64,000 nt of DNA from Pachyseris speciosa. Its lineage: Eukaryota > Cnidaria > Anthozoa > Scleractinia > Pachyseridae. The stretch spans positions 533,501 to 597,500 of the forward strand of contig JAEMWC010000032.1 of assembly GCA_016490735.1 (NCBI GenBank), written 5' to 3'. The first letter of the stretch is position 1. Each line of letters starts with the position of its first letter. Positions 1-11,674 of this stretch are shown here, one piece after another. Below the pieces are notes generated by a model. The model had not been told where the DNA came from. It ran no database searches and saw nothing but the letters and a program-made list of their open reading frames with translations. Made by a program: the position numbers and the translations under genes.

Positions 1-135
1 AAGTGCGCCTTATAAAAATGCTAGAGTGTTGATTTATTTGAGATTAAAGATTGTACTTTTTAATAAAGCAGTTTTTGTTTACTGATTTAATGACCTCACC
101 TTTTGAGATCTTGTGGGATTGATTTTTCTCACATA

Positions 136-1072
136 CAGTCAAACCCACGGTTGCAGACTTTTCATCTGCTACTATATTGCAAAAGTTGGAACGGCCCTAC
201 ACAAAATTGATTGGTCATTGTAAGAGATTTATATCACACTTTCTCAAAGTGCTACTACGATCAGAATATCACTTGTTTCAGTTTTTTCTTCAAATTTAGA
301 AAGTGTGTTTGCTTAACGCCCGACTTGCGAAATTTCAAGCTTTAATTTCAAGCAGAAGACTGTTTACTTTGAGAGCAACTTTTTAATTTACACCCCATCA
401 TTACTCATGTTTGTAACTGACCGATTAGGCCTTGGAGAGCTGGATTCAAGATAAAATGACGTCATATGCTCACTTGTTTAAAATTGCAGTGTGTTAATGC
501 AGCTTATTAAGTATGCAAAACACGAGTCTGAGAATCTGAAAGCTCAAAATTCCCGTGCAGCATACTAAATCAGCTGGGTTTACACACACTCCATTCTTAC
601 TCTTGTGAGCTTTTTACGTCATTTTGTCCTCGATCCAGTTCTCTCAAGATTTTGAAGTTAGTAACAGCGGATCACTAAATGGAAATATTTCAGTCAAAAT
701 AAAAATCTGATTTCTCCAAATTACAGCTTGAAATTTCACGAGTCGGTTGTTAAGCAAACTTTAAAACTTTGAAGAAAAAACACAAGTGATTTTCTGATCG
801 TAGTAGCACTTTAATTGTATAGATTTTGAGTATTAGTTCAGCCATATTTAATATACATTTGTATGGTTTCCTTTTAAAGTGACCGTTTAATACAGGTGAA
901 AACAATAAAAATACACTTGTTAGGACTTTGTAAGAGGTGACCGCAACCACTTAATAGAGGTGACCACTTAACAGAGGTCACATTTGCAGCAAATGAGTGG
1001 AGAAATTTTGGGTACTTTAATTTAGAACTGACCACTTAATAAAGGCTCGCTTAATCAGCACAGGTTTGACTG
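136..1072. mobile_element. TA-flanked MITE (outer), hosting a second element
   Basis: The ends are inverted repeats, CAGTCAAACC at 136 and GGTTTGACTG ending at 1072, each flanked by TA (134-135 and 1073-1074). A TA target duplication is typical of Tc1/mariner-like elements. The right part (about 880-1070) carries short degenerate repeats of the type 'cacttaatagaggtgacc'. There is no coding capacity. A second inverted-repeat element (246-812) sits inside it. Confidence 0.6.
246..812. mobile_element. Long-inverted-repeat element nested in the outer MITE
   Basis: The sequence from 246 (AAAGTGCTACTACGATC) is repeated as its reverse complement ending at 812. The similarity continues inward for roughly 200 bases per arm; for example the 'aaaatgacgt' region at 452-462 pairs with the one near 615-628. 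The arms differ by scattered substitutions and indels, so the insertion is not recent. There is no ORF of note. Its position inside 136-1072 shows it inserted after the outer element. Confidence 0.55.
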
Positions 1073-1569
1073 TAGTCACTGGCTTGTGACAATTTGCATG
1101 TTTATGTCTTCCTTTACTCCTCATGTTTGACAAACAACTTTCTCTTCATGAAAAATACATCAATGAGATATCTCACAGACTCTTTGATTTTTATTGGGAA
1201 TATAATTTTTTTAACTTTGCTAAATGTTGCACCTTGACACGCTTATTAGTTTTCAACAATAACAAATGGCTATTACTGAGCTCGTTTTTGAGTTAATTTC
1301 GCTAAAAGCTAAATTTAGGGGTGTTTCTAGTGGGTTATAGTGTTGCTATGGTAACCTATTATATCAAAAAATATTTTCATAACTTAGTTCACCAATGATT
1401 AAGCATTTCTTTGATACCACTATAAAGGAAACCACTTATAAAGATTGGTAGGGATGATCCATCATAGAAGAGCTGGAAAGTAATAGAAACCAGTGTACGT
1501 CACCTTAAAATACATGAATGTCCCATATGAGCCACGGTTTTTAGGGTTGCTTTCTCTCGTATAAAGTTC
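1073..1569. other. Unannotated AT-rich spacer
   Basis: No gene, tRNA-like sequence or clear inverted repeat was recognised here. Confidence 0.4.
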
Positions 1570-1904
1570 CAATACCAGACCTTCCAACACTCACGGTTTG
1601 GCCGTGAGACTCACGGTTTCAGATCCCATCTCACGGTCTCACAGTCTAACCTCAAAATCTCACGGTTTTCCTCAATGAGTGACAATCTTAATGAAAGACA
1701 GCCCAAAATCAAACTTGAGTTACTCTATTTTCGTTTCTGCCTCAGTTTGAGCACAACATGAGTATGAAGATCACGTGAAGATCTTCCACTTTGTGTTTTG
1801 AATTGCAATTTGACGTTCTTACGTGAAGTAAAGTATGGCAAGCCAAATGTAGCAATATTCAACTCATCTAATTTTATATTCAGTTATGTATTTTGTTTTC
1901 AACT

Positions 1905-2240
1905 ATTGGTTTAATATTCAACTTTTATTCAACCTTCAACACATCATTCAACATTCAACTATTTATTCAACATTCAACTAGTCATTCAACATTCAACACA
2001 TCATTCAACATTCAACTATTCATTCAACATTCAACGCATCATTCAACATTCAACTATTGATTCAACATTCAACTATTGATTTAACATTCAACTATTGATT
2101 TAATATTCAACTATTCATTCAACATTCAACGCATCATTCAACATTCAACGCATCATTCAACATTCAACACATCATTCAACATTCAACTATTCATTCAACA
2201 TTCAACGCATCATTCAACATTCAACGAGTCATTCAACCCG
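1905..2240 (+). repeat. 19-bp tandem array in left arm of foldback element
   Basis: About 17 degenerate copies of a 19-bp unit of the form ATTCAACATTCAACGCATC, with 'gcatc', 'acatc', 'tattc' and 'tattg' variants at the end of the unit. The same array appears inverted in the right arm. Confidence 0.85.
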
Positions 2241-4374
2241 TCAGTATAAAAGATGGACTGCGGACTGTGGACCCGGACTGCGGACTGGGCCGTAAAATGA
2301 GGACTAGGAACCAAACACGTAGTGAGTACAAAACACTGTGCAAAAGGCGGGTATGGACAAACCGTGGCGTAGGCCATGGTGTAGGCTATGGCCCACCCTA
2401 TGGCCTACTGGTGGTCAATTTTTTAAAACTCGGTGTTTCGCACCGCGGGTTTATAGCGTGCTACTGGATTTGAAGATACACCAGGAAAATAATGTCCACA
2501 GCATCTACCAGTTGTTTTGAACTAGTTTAATGCGCAATTCCACTTTGCACAAGCTAGCTAGTCAACTGAAAATAAATGATACATACAGCCAACTAACCGT
2601 CATTCTTAACAAATCAGATATAATCAAAAACGAGACTTCAACAGCAAACTTTCTCTATCGTATTGTTGATATACTTTCAATTCTGTGAGGCGTAATCCCG
2701 TTTAAAACAGGCTATTTTAAAATTTTAACCGAGATGGTTTTAAGTTTTTCAATATTTTTGCAATGTTTTCTAGTAAAATTATTTTCCTTTTCAGTGCAAA
2801 AAACACGAACATACTGTTTTCAATAACAGGGTCCTTTCTCTTGGATTGTTCGATTCCACGAGGGAGGTATAATATGATTGGCTAAATATGATAAAAATGG
2901 TGGGAATCTCGCGTGACGGGTCTTCTTGCTAAGAAAAACAATAAAAAACTGAAATTAATACAGCTGTCAACAAAGTGCAAAACACTCGGTTCAGCATTGC
3001 TGGAAACCTGCCGTAAACAACCTTCTCCGTCAATCTGTCATACCTACGACTCTCTTCTGTTCTCTCAGCGGCGTTTCACTCAAATTTGCTAAGCAGACTC
3101 GTGGTAGAACTGAATTCGGAATATTTTAGACCTTTAGTTCTTTTTAAATTAAATGTTTTCCAAAATTCCAAGACAATCACGTCTCCTGAGGTATGTAAAT
3201 TTTGGGAAAACTTCAACCAATCACGGTTCACTGTTCCCACGGTAATGCACGTGCATTTGATTCTGTTGATGCTGTCCCAAATTATCTTTCCTGTCACAAT
3301 TTCTTAAATGTTCTTTGAAGAAAAAGAGTGAGGAGAGAAAAAAAAACCTTGGAGCTGAACTTACTTTCAATTTTTGTTTCAAAAGTATATAAGAATAAAC
3401 ACCTGATCTATTTGCTCTGACCACCAGGCATAAATGCATATGTCATCGGCTTCCTCGTGGGATCGACCCCCAGGCTAACCAGGGGGTTGTAAAATCAGTC
3501 AAGCAAACTTGAGGAATTTCCCCCGGGGGGTTGGGAATCTCTCACCGGACAAAGCCCACTGGGTGAGGTGCCTCTCAGCTGAAAATCCCTGTGACATCGT
3601 TTTCAAACTTGTGAATTTCCCCACCCCTAATCTGTGATGTAAAACAATGTCAAGATTTTCCCCTACCCTCGGGCAAAGAATCACATCCATCTCCTTATTG
3701 TCCCCCACGTCTCCCTGGTAGGCCCGGGAGATGACCCCACTGGGAAGCCAATGACATGTGCATAAACTTTACAGTGTCGACGGTTCCAACGACGGGAAAA
3801 CATGAGGCCTTCGGTATTAAAATAATTACATTTCATATAAAGGCTACGGGCAGGTGTATTACATGCTTGGATGCTACACTATTTCAAGCTGGTTTGGATT
3901 CTTCAGTCATCGCGGGTTCACGCAAGCGACAGAAACTGGGACCCAGTTCGCTGGATGATCTGCACGGAATAGGACCATAGCCTCTTGATAGCTGCCCGAA
4001 AGTTGTATTTATACGGCATTCTCGTTTTCCTGATTCCAATCTACCACGAGTCTGTTTAACACTGAAAATTTTGAGCGAACCGCCACCAAGAGAGTCGTTG
4101 GTATGACAGGGAGTGTTGATGGAAAACGTTCCGTTTACACAGGATGAACTGAGTTAAAAAAAAAAAAAAAACGACACAGGATGAACTGAGTTAAAAAAAA
4201 AGGAAAACGACTGCCGGGAGGCGATAGGGTGGGCCATGACTACACCCGCCTTTTTGCACATTGTTTTGTACCTAGTCTGCAGCCTTCAGTCCTCATTTTA
4301 TACTCAGTCCACGTTTTATACCCAGTCCGCAGTCCGGGTCCGCAGTCCGCAGTCCACAGTCTATTTTTATACTG

Positions 4375-4735
4375 ACCGGTTGAATGACTCATTGAATGTT
4401 GAATGATGTGTTGAATGTTGAATGAATAGTTGAATGTTGAATGATGTGTTGAATGTTGAATGATGCGTTGAATGTTGAATGATGCGTTGAATGTTGAATG
4501 AATAGTTGAATATTAAATCAATAGTTGAATGTTAAATCAATAGTTGAATGTTGAATCAATAGTTGAATGTTGAATGATGCGTTGAATGTTGAATGAATAG
4601 TTGAATGTTGAATGATGTGTTGAATGTTGAATGACTAGTTGAATGTTGAATAAATAGTTGAATGTTGAATAAATAGTTGAATGTTGAATGATGTGTTGAA
4701 GGTTGAATAATAGTTGAATATTAAACCAATAGTTG
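4375..4735 (-). repeat. 19-bp tandem array in right arm of foldback element
   Basis: Reverse-complement counterpart of the array at 1905-2240 (GATGCGTTGAATGTTGAAT units). The order of unit variants is similar but not identical, so the arms have changed copy by copy since they formed. Confidence 0.85.
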
Positions 4736-5038
4736 AAAACAAAATACATAACTGAATATAAAATTAGATGAGTTGAATATTGCTACATTTGGCTTGCCAT
4801 AGTAAAGGTTAAAAGCCGTATAAAAAGCACATGTTCAATATGGCGGAACGAAGCTGTGATCCGGAAAGCGTCCCAACTAGTCCTAAAAGAAAATAATCTA
4901 CACATGTCGGCGCTGCCCGGTACCGTTGAAAGTTCTTTGTTTTCGAACACTTTATAAACCTCAATCTCAAGGGTTTTTCCTGTTCATTTTTGAGATCTCA
5001 AGGTTTCGGGGTTACAGAGGTTGGAAGGTCTGCAATAC

Positions 5039-5781
5039 TCACTAACAAGTCATATATAACCTCTGATTTGTTCGGCAAGGAAACTACGTATTTCAAAGAC
5101 AATTGATATTCGTCATTTTGAATTACAACAGGATAACCGTGTTATCGCGATCTGTGCATGGAAGAATTTTCGACGTGAAGTCGTAAACCCCAGAAGGTTT
5201 TTTACTGGATATACAATTCTTACATTGTCTTTATTTTTTAAGAGAAAATCACATTATAAATAACATACGACCTTTTCTGCATACCTTTCATTCTCTGTGG
5301 CCGCATTTTAACTATCTCTGAGACCATATTTGAGCACAAGTCGCCGCCATCTTGATCTACCTCGTTCGCAGGAAAGAAGAGATCGGGAGAAGACACTGGG
5401 AACTAGGTCCCGTTCTACAATAAAACAAAGTTCTACAAGGGATTCCCGTAACTACCCTCCTACGCGCAATAGGAATCTAAACAGGGGTTACTTTATGATT
5501 GAGTTGTGTGACAAGCACATGCCCACTACTCATTGCTATCTGCTAGTGCTGATGATAATTTTCTCAGCTTTTTTTGCCCAGAAAAGGGAACTATAATAAC
5601 TACCAATTGAACTTTGATAAAATGTGTGTTCCTACAATACTATGATTTTGTAAATAATCCGTTGCTAGATATTTCTTGTGTCTCCTTCTTAGAGGGTGAA
5701 AAAGAATTGCAAACCTTGAACTCGCAAAAATAATCATCTATTCATTGCGTACATGTATATGTTCACTACGAAGACAGGAAG
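5039..5781. other. Unannotated spacer
   Basis: No supported gene. The 88-codon open frame at 5330-5596 is arginine-rich at its start and hydrophobic at its end, with no recognised domain, and is treated as chance. Confidence 0.4.
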
Positions 5782-5852
5782 GCTTTAAAACTCCAAGTAT
5801 AGTTATCCTGTCTTAGGAGTATACTGATTAAAGCTAAAGATTAAAGATTAAA
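5782..5852 (+). mobile_element. LINE 3' tail fragment
   Basis: The text 'actccaagtatagttatcc' and the following 'taggagtata', ending in repeats of 'attaaag', match the 3' end of the LINE remnant at 7833-8720. This is a severely 5'-truncated second copy of the same family. Confidence 0.5.
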
Positions 5853-6107
5853 GGCAATAGTCAGATCTTAGGACCCTTCACTTAGAATCAGAGCTCGTTT
5901 TTACTGTAATTTAAACAATATACCACAAGTTTCTATGCCTGCGGCTCGTGATTTACGAATTATTCGAATGTTCTTCCAACACCCCATATAATAATAGAGA
6001 AAGACGCGCGAATTTCCACGAGTTTATTGGAACAATAAACCATAGCTGACTGACCAATCAGAGCGCGCACATTGATTTGGTTATTATATAAAAGGTCATA
6101 ACGTATT

Positions 6108-6372
6108 TTAGTATAAATCTACTAGCGTTCTATCACGAATGCCGTTCTCTGATTGGCTACGCTACTCACTATCTATTCAGTGATAGATAGTGAGTAGCCG
6201 GTTATCATCAAAATGGCGCCCGCTTCTTCGCGTTTTCGAAGTGTCTGTGAGGAGAACTTGGATAAAACAATTAGATCATTCGCTCTCGATTTCTATGCGT
6301 GATAGCTGATTCGGGCTGCGCCCTCATCAGCTATCACGCGATAGAAATCTCGAGCTCATAATCTAATTTTTA
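6108..6372. mobile_element. Palindromic repeat, family A, copy 1
   Basis: Begins TAGTATAAATCTACTAGCG and holds two internal hairpins: 'cactatctattcagtgatagatagtg' near 6167-6193, and 'gatagctga...tcagctatc' at 6302-6337. Other copies lie at 53495-53770, 59594-59817 and 59818-60115, which defines a dispersed non-coding family. Confidence 0.55.
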
Positions 6373-7832
6373 AATAGAAACAGAGAAAACACTACTAAAT
6401 ACTAGACATGGAAAGAAATTAATCAAAATTCATAATGGTGTAATAATTTACTGTAAAGATTGTATCGTATTTTAATTCGACTACTTTCAATCACTTCGAC
6501 ATTAATCCTCAGTGTTTCTACAATCACCTTATCTGCTGGTAAGCACCAAGGAAGAGTGAGGGTTATAGTGGAGGTGACAGCTGGTTCGAAGTTTGAAAGT
6601 CGTACTCGTCCTTTGTCTCTAAAACGCTTAGGCCGTAAAATCTAAGGAAGGTACACACTAGCCGGCGAGCAGGCTCTTTCTGTCCACAAGATGACGACAA
6701 GTTTTCGATTTCAAGCAACTTTTTCTGTAGCGATCAACTTTTTTGATTTCGAACAACTTGTCTTCATCCTGAGCCTGAATGTCTGTGACCTGTCTCCGTC
6801 GGTGTGTACATTTCAATTTGTTGAGTTGGCGACTGGGAGAGTAAATAAATAAAATTGAATAACAATTAAGAGGGTCGTCAGCAGGTTGAATCTTGTCATA
6901 TTAAGCCAGAATGAACATGAACCTCAGTGGCAAACTGAATGTTGATACTGATCGCATGAATATATACGGTGGCGAATGTTATTAAAGTCATGCATTCTAG
7001 TTCATGTTTAGTGTTGCAAAAAGTAATTGCTTCTTGGCATTCGTATAAGGAGAAACGAATAAAAATACCTTAAAAGAGAAGCTATTCTTAATTTTTTTAA
7101 TAACGAGCAACTTTGAGTAACGTTTTGGAAAACGAGCACCTTTTCAGCAACTTTGCCAGTTGAAAAAAATAATAATACAAGAATTTATATAGCGCCATTT
7201 TCGTGAGCTCAATGGCGCTTTACAATAATCGTAGTTTTACAAAGAAAATACATTTGAATTGATGAAAAAACAACCAACATTCAAGCAACTTTTAGCAAAA
7301 TTTGGAGCATCTTTAATTTTTGTTTTTGATAATTTCTGGCGACTTGTGGACAGGAGCTGGGGTTTCGCACCGGTTTCGGGAAGCGCACCCAACAAGAGAG
7401 CCTGGCTAGTCACACACCACTTCATTGTGTCGCAAGAGTTGCTTGGTTGCCTAAAAGCCCGTTTTCACGGTGAAATAAGCCCTCTTGTGTTTGCGCTTAT
7501 GCTTGCGCTTGTGCTTGCGTCGCTAGTGGCTTTACCGTTATGTTGAAACTCAGGGGGCCAAATGCGCTTTCCGACAATGCACATGCATACTAACAAAGAA
7601 AAATTTTGCATTCTAATGTAATGGCTAAAGATGTGTAGGACGTGACGTTCATGAATTCCTTGAGTTGCCAATAGATGTACGAACAGATGTTTTAATAGAT
7701 GTACCAGAATATACTATATACTAAATTTCATTAATACCCATAAAAGTCTCGGTAGACTTCGAAATCAAGAAGTTCCTAAAAACTTAATTCCTCATTAATT
7801 TTAAAATATTGTGGTTCTATTATACAAATTAA
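6373..7832. other. Spacer with one half-MITE
   Basis: No gene seen. At 7452-7540 there is a GCTTGCG/GCTTATG-rich stretch ending in 'gcttgcgtcgctagtg', similar to an arm of the TTAA-flanked element at 14389-14949; it looks like a diverged or partial copy. Around 7170-7215 is a short inverted repeat (gcgccat ... atggcgc). Confidence 0.4.
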
Positions 7833-8463
7833 ATGACCAAACCTCTTGACGATAAGCGTATCTCAAGAGTCTCCTCTGCAACTTACCTGGGAATATCTAT
7901 TTCTGACAATCTGTCCTGGAACAATCATTGTGATATTATTTGTAAGAAGGCAAATTCAACCCTTGGTCTTCTCAGACGAATCTTATCCGGTTGTACTCCA
8001 GAGGTCAAGCAAACAGCATATCTTACACTTGTACGCCCCAAACTGGAGTACGCCAGTAGTGTATGGAACCCTCACACGCAGTGTAACATCGACAAGATAG
8101 AGATGGTCCAACGTCGTGCGGCCAGATTTGTTTACAACGATTATTCCCGTTTTAGCCATGTTTCTTCAATGATCAAAGCACTGGGGTGGGACTCCTTGGA
8201 ACACCGTAGATTGACTAACCAAGCGTTTATGTTTTATAAGATCTACAAAGGGCTTGTCGGTATTTCCTTTCCACCTGAAGTATGTTGCAGTACAAGAGCT
8301 TCAAGACTTTCTAATTGTGCGCCATTTTGCCAACTTACCACACTGAATGACACTTATAAATATTCTTTTTACCCCAGAACTATAAGAACTTGGAACAGTT
8401 TACCTATGTCTTTAGATTCCTGACTCATTAAGTGAATTCAAAGCTGTAATCTCAAGCATGTAG
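7833..8463 (+). pseudogene. C-terminal fragment of a non-LTR retrotransposon reverse transcriptase
   Basis: The translated frame from 7833 shows the typical post-catalytic part of CR1/L2/jockey-like ORF2 proteins: YLGI, LSWNNH, a KANSTLGLLRR stretch, LVRPKLEYASSVW and VQRRAARFV. The RT catalytic domain and endonuclease are missing, so the copy is 5'-truncated, as usual for LINEs. The frame stops at 8421-8423, but the last residues continue in another frame to a stop at 8461-8463 (SLSEFKAVISSM), which reveals a single frameshift. Non-functional. Family identity beyond 'CR1/L2-like' is inference. Confidence 0.8.
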
Positions 8464-8557
8464 GTTTTTATATTATATTGTCTATTTTTATTGTTATTTT
8501 ATTATTTTAATGTTTAATTTTAATAGGTTAATTTTATTGTGTGTTTATACATTTATA

Positions 8558-8610
<53 letters not shown>

Positions 8611-8618
8611 ATATATAT

Positions 8619-8649
<31 letters not shown>

Positions 8650-8722
8650 TTCATTTTTGCTTTGAAACTCCTAGTATAGTTTTCCTGTTTTAGGAGTATA
8701 TTTATTAAAGATTAAAGATAAA
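8464..8722 (+). mobile_element. 3' untranslated end of the LINE with microsatellite
   Basis: Follows the truncated RT fragment. It includes (TA)n at about 8568-8602 and (TTTA)n at about 8618-8650, then 'actcctagtatagttttcc' and a terminal run of 'attaaag' repeats. The same end occurs at 5782-5852. Confidence 0.6.
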
Positions 8723-8945
8723 GATAACCAGAACTGTTGACTCGTTACCCACTTAGAGAAATCTTCGCTTATCATCTCACTCTAAACGACTTTGGGAATT
8801 GAGTTTGTCTTACGATTCTTGAGTGTTAGTCATTTTCTGGCCACGATAGTTTTTTTCTGTTGATGTTGTTTTGAAGTTATTACTGACAGACATGCAAGCT
8901 ACTCAGAAATTAGTTTTATAACATAGCTGGTAAATTCGTGTACCC

Positions 8946-9212
8946 GAGCGTGCTTCATATCAAGCTATTGTGCACGCTGATGACGTAGCAGAGGGAATTT
9001 CTCTTTACACAATATTTAAACTACCGCGTTGAAAATGTTATAAAACAATTGTTTCATGCATCAGCTGTTACTTCATCGAGATATGAAGCACGCGGCAAGT
9101 TTGTCGAGCACTCAAGAAGTTAGAGTTGCTCTCGGCTACGCCTCGAGCGACTCTTACGTATCTTTCGTGCTCTCCAAACTTCCCGCGTGCTTCATATCTC
9201 GATGAACGCACA
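8946..9212. repeat. Palindromic repeat with GCGTGCTTCATATC arms
   Basis: 'ATCGAGATATGAAGCACGCG' (9078-9097) is repeated as its complement at 9182-9205, with a further related arm at 8948-8963. The spacer is itself partly palindromic (ctcgagcgactc). MITE-like, without coding potential. Confidence 0.5.
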
Positions 9213-11207
9213 CTGACGCATTAACCAATTGTTAATTACAAATAGTGCTAACAAGTATAAAAGAGACGATGGTGATATATACGTTCTGAAAGGTTGTTTT
9301 TGAAATTCCTCTGTTCTAATTCATACTTTATTCTCCTCCGATACTTCCTAAAAGTATTTCTTTGTTGCCCAAAAACATGGAAAAGTCGTTGTAGCCGGCC
9401 GCTGTTCATGCATATATGTAGAACAAGAAAAAATGTAGTATTAAATGATAACTCAAAGTTAAGTAAAATTTATTATAGTACAGCTGAAAGAGTACTTTAC
9501 CACTGCAAACAGTAATTTATCTTGTCCTTTGATTGTTATTGTTCTATTTTAGTCCCCATTCGATTCAATTAAATGTTAAATATTTCCCTTTCTTGATCTG
9601 ATTTCAACAATCCGTGCTAAACCCAGAATCATTCAGTCAGTAAGCAGCTATTCATTCAGGTTATAAGTATAAAATTGGCATTATTTTCATTAGCATCATA
9701 CTGATATTAGGAAAATAATTGCCATTATCATTAATCATAACTATTCTTCTTATTATTTGTGAAACTGATGAGAGCCAACCTATCGCCATGCCTGGTGCTT
9801 TGCATGAACGAAATACAATAATCGCTGCATGATAACTGCATAAAAAAGCTTTCATAAGGGCCATTGGCCCCATCCCCCTACAGCAATCGCAGTGAAGACT
9901 TTGATGATAATTTGTCATTTACAAGATACCATGAGAAATCTCGTGACCCTATTTAACTGCTAAGGACAAAGTGATTCGTGTTTGTCTTAAGCTCATAAAT
10001 TTTGATCTGTTAGTTCGACAGCTGCTCCTGTATGGTTACAGTGCACGTGAGGCAATGCAGTAATTTCTGCCCAAGTAATTCTCTTGCAAACTACTGATCA
10101 ATTTCCGCCTACTGTACTGAACACGATTTCTTTTATTTCAAAGTAATTGCCGCTAACTGAGTTCAAAAGTGCCTTCGATGGTTTAATGTGTACCTTAAAT
10201 TTTCGGATCTCAATGCTCAACTGAATAACCAGGTTCACTAAGTCGAAACAATTTTTCGGGGACTTTGATAACAAGTAAAACACAGAGCAAAAGGCAAAAC
10301 TCGTTTAACACCCTCAAAATCGGCGAGTAAGCTGTTAATAAAAAAACGCTGGTAATTTATCTTCTGTTTAGAAATCACGATAATTAAATTAGTAATAAAC
10401 AGAAAGCTTATTACCAACTGAAGGGACTTGCATCAGAGCAAATAATAATTAGTGACGACCTAACATGGTTCCGTTAATCGAAAGGATAATTAAAGATGAC
10501 GTAAGTTTAGGGTGGCATATTCACCATAAGCCGGACTATTCTGCTCTCTCTTGAGGCCGCGACCATGAAATCGCGGAAAGCCTGTGCGTGATGCTGTGCG
10601 AGTTAAGATTCCGAGAAAAATATCCGCCTTAAGGGACATGCAATCGTATCAATACAAAGCCAAAAAGTATAAGGTACGCATTTGAGTGTTTGACTGAAGT
10701 AAACACACACTGATCGAAAAATTTCAGGTGGTCTTTTCAGATGAAAATGACTTCAAAATGCATGGAAATTGCGCAAATAGGGTGACAACGGACGCGACAA
10801 ACACCCACCCACTCACAAAGAGAAATAATCAACCACAAGACACGCTACACGAACAACCATTGCAAATGTACCAACGCTTTTTTAATTATAAACTCTTACA
10901 AATCCAAACTATCTAGCGTCCTTGGATATTCGCACAAAGAATATATTTATCTCTTGCCCTACAAAGCGCGTAGCGGCTGTTATAATGTCTTTTCAATTTC
11001 TCGATTCTATTTCAAAAGAACTCTCAACTCCGTGCGCACTCATAAGTCATTCATTTAGCACAATAACTGTAAAACCTTACTGTTGCACGTGCCGGACTGC
11101 CTATCGCCCTATTGCGCGCTCGATCTCGCCGTGTTGTTTACTAAGCTGATTAAAGAATATTTTAAAGCTTGACGCTAATGTCGTTGCAAACAGACGAGGA
11201 CGGTTCG
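9213..11207. other. Intergenic region downstream of the HES gene
   Basis: No coding exon or clear repeat recognised. The part next to 11207 is presumably the 3' UTR of the minus-strand HES gene; an ATTAAA-type signal on the minus strand occurs near 10881, but no end site can be fixed from the sequence. Confidence 0.35.
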
Positions 11208-11674
11208 TTAATGTTCTCCCTTATCTGAGTTTGGCATCCAGGGTCTCCAAAGAGCATGCCTGCATTCCGAAGGGATGGCGATTTTTGCGGTCTCCATGCT
11301 GGAACTCTTCATGTGCACTGTATTGTGGTATCCAATTGATGTTTTCACTCCATTCTCCCTTGGTGAAACAGCTCTGTTGCTCGGATTGAACGGACTGAAG
11401 GCGCTTGATGGAGGCGAGGGCGGAGGCGACGGTACGTAGTAGTAGGACGAATCAGCTGCATACATTTCAGGCACAGGAACGCTGCTTGAATAATACACGG
11501 TGTCTGATTTCACAGGCCTGCAAGATGACGCCAAACGCACAAGAATCTGCTCGCGAAGATTGCTGTCCATCGACGGCTGGTTTTCCATGAAGCTGCAGAC
11601 TTGACTGGCACAGTCATTGAATCCGGCGCGGTAACTACTCAGCGATTCCGAAGTACTATGTTTGGACCAGTGAC
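11208..11674 (-). CDS. HES exon 4 (Orange domain, WRPW)
   Basis: Acceptor ttatag|gtcactgg; stop TAA at 11208-11210. Carries the Orange domain, the linker with PSPPPSPPSS, and the WRPW tetrapeptide close to the C-terminus. Confidence 0.95.

Larger units (their letters stand above)
1834..4801. mobile_element. Foldback-like element with ~580-bp inverted arms
   Basis: The ends TATGGCAAGCCAAATG (1834) and its complement (ending 4801) are flanked by the 6-base direct repeat GTAAAG at 1828-1833 and 4802-4807. The arms (about 1834-2410 and 4210-4801) are near-complementary. Each arm has a unique terminal part of about 75 bp, then an array of 19-bp tandem units, then 'cagtccgcagtcc'-type words. The interior holds another pair of inverted repeats (about 3035-3125 against 4030-4120). 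No transposase is recognisable. The architecture resembles foldback elements; superfamily is uncertain. Confidence 0.65.
1576..5032. mobile_element. Outer inverted-repeat element with CAATAC target duplication
   Basis: A 13-base terminal repeat, CAGACCTTCCAAC at 1576, is matched by GTTGGAAGGTCTG ending at 5032. The flanks are the direct repeat CAATAC at 1570-1575 and 5033-5038. The left interior has repeated 'ctcacggt' words (1589-1665). A second, complete element (1834-4801) occupies most of the interior, so the outer one was originally only about 490 bp. No ORF is attributable to it. Confidence 0.55.

Noticed and set aside
1905..2240. 19-bp arrays as CRISPR or coding repeats
   Set aside because: No spacers, arms are inverted copies within a mobile element, and translations are low-complexity repeats.
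3076..3307. Overlapping 73-codon frames on both strands as a transposase remnant
   Set aside because: No catalytic motif; both frames are equally open, so open length is uninformative.
11405..11590. Plus-strand frame over HES exon 4
   Set aside because: Shadow of the HES coding sequence on the other strand.
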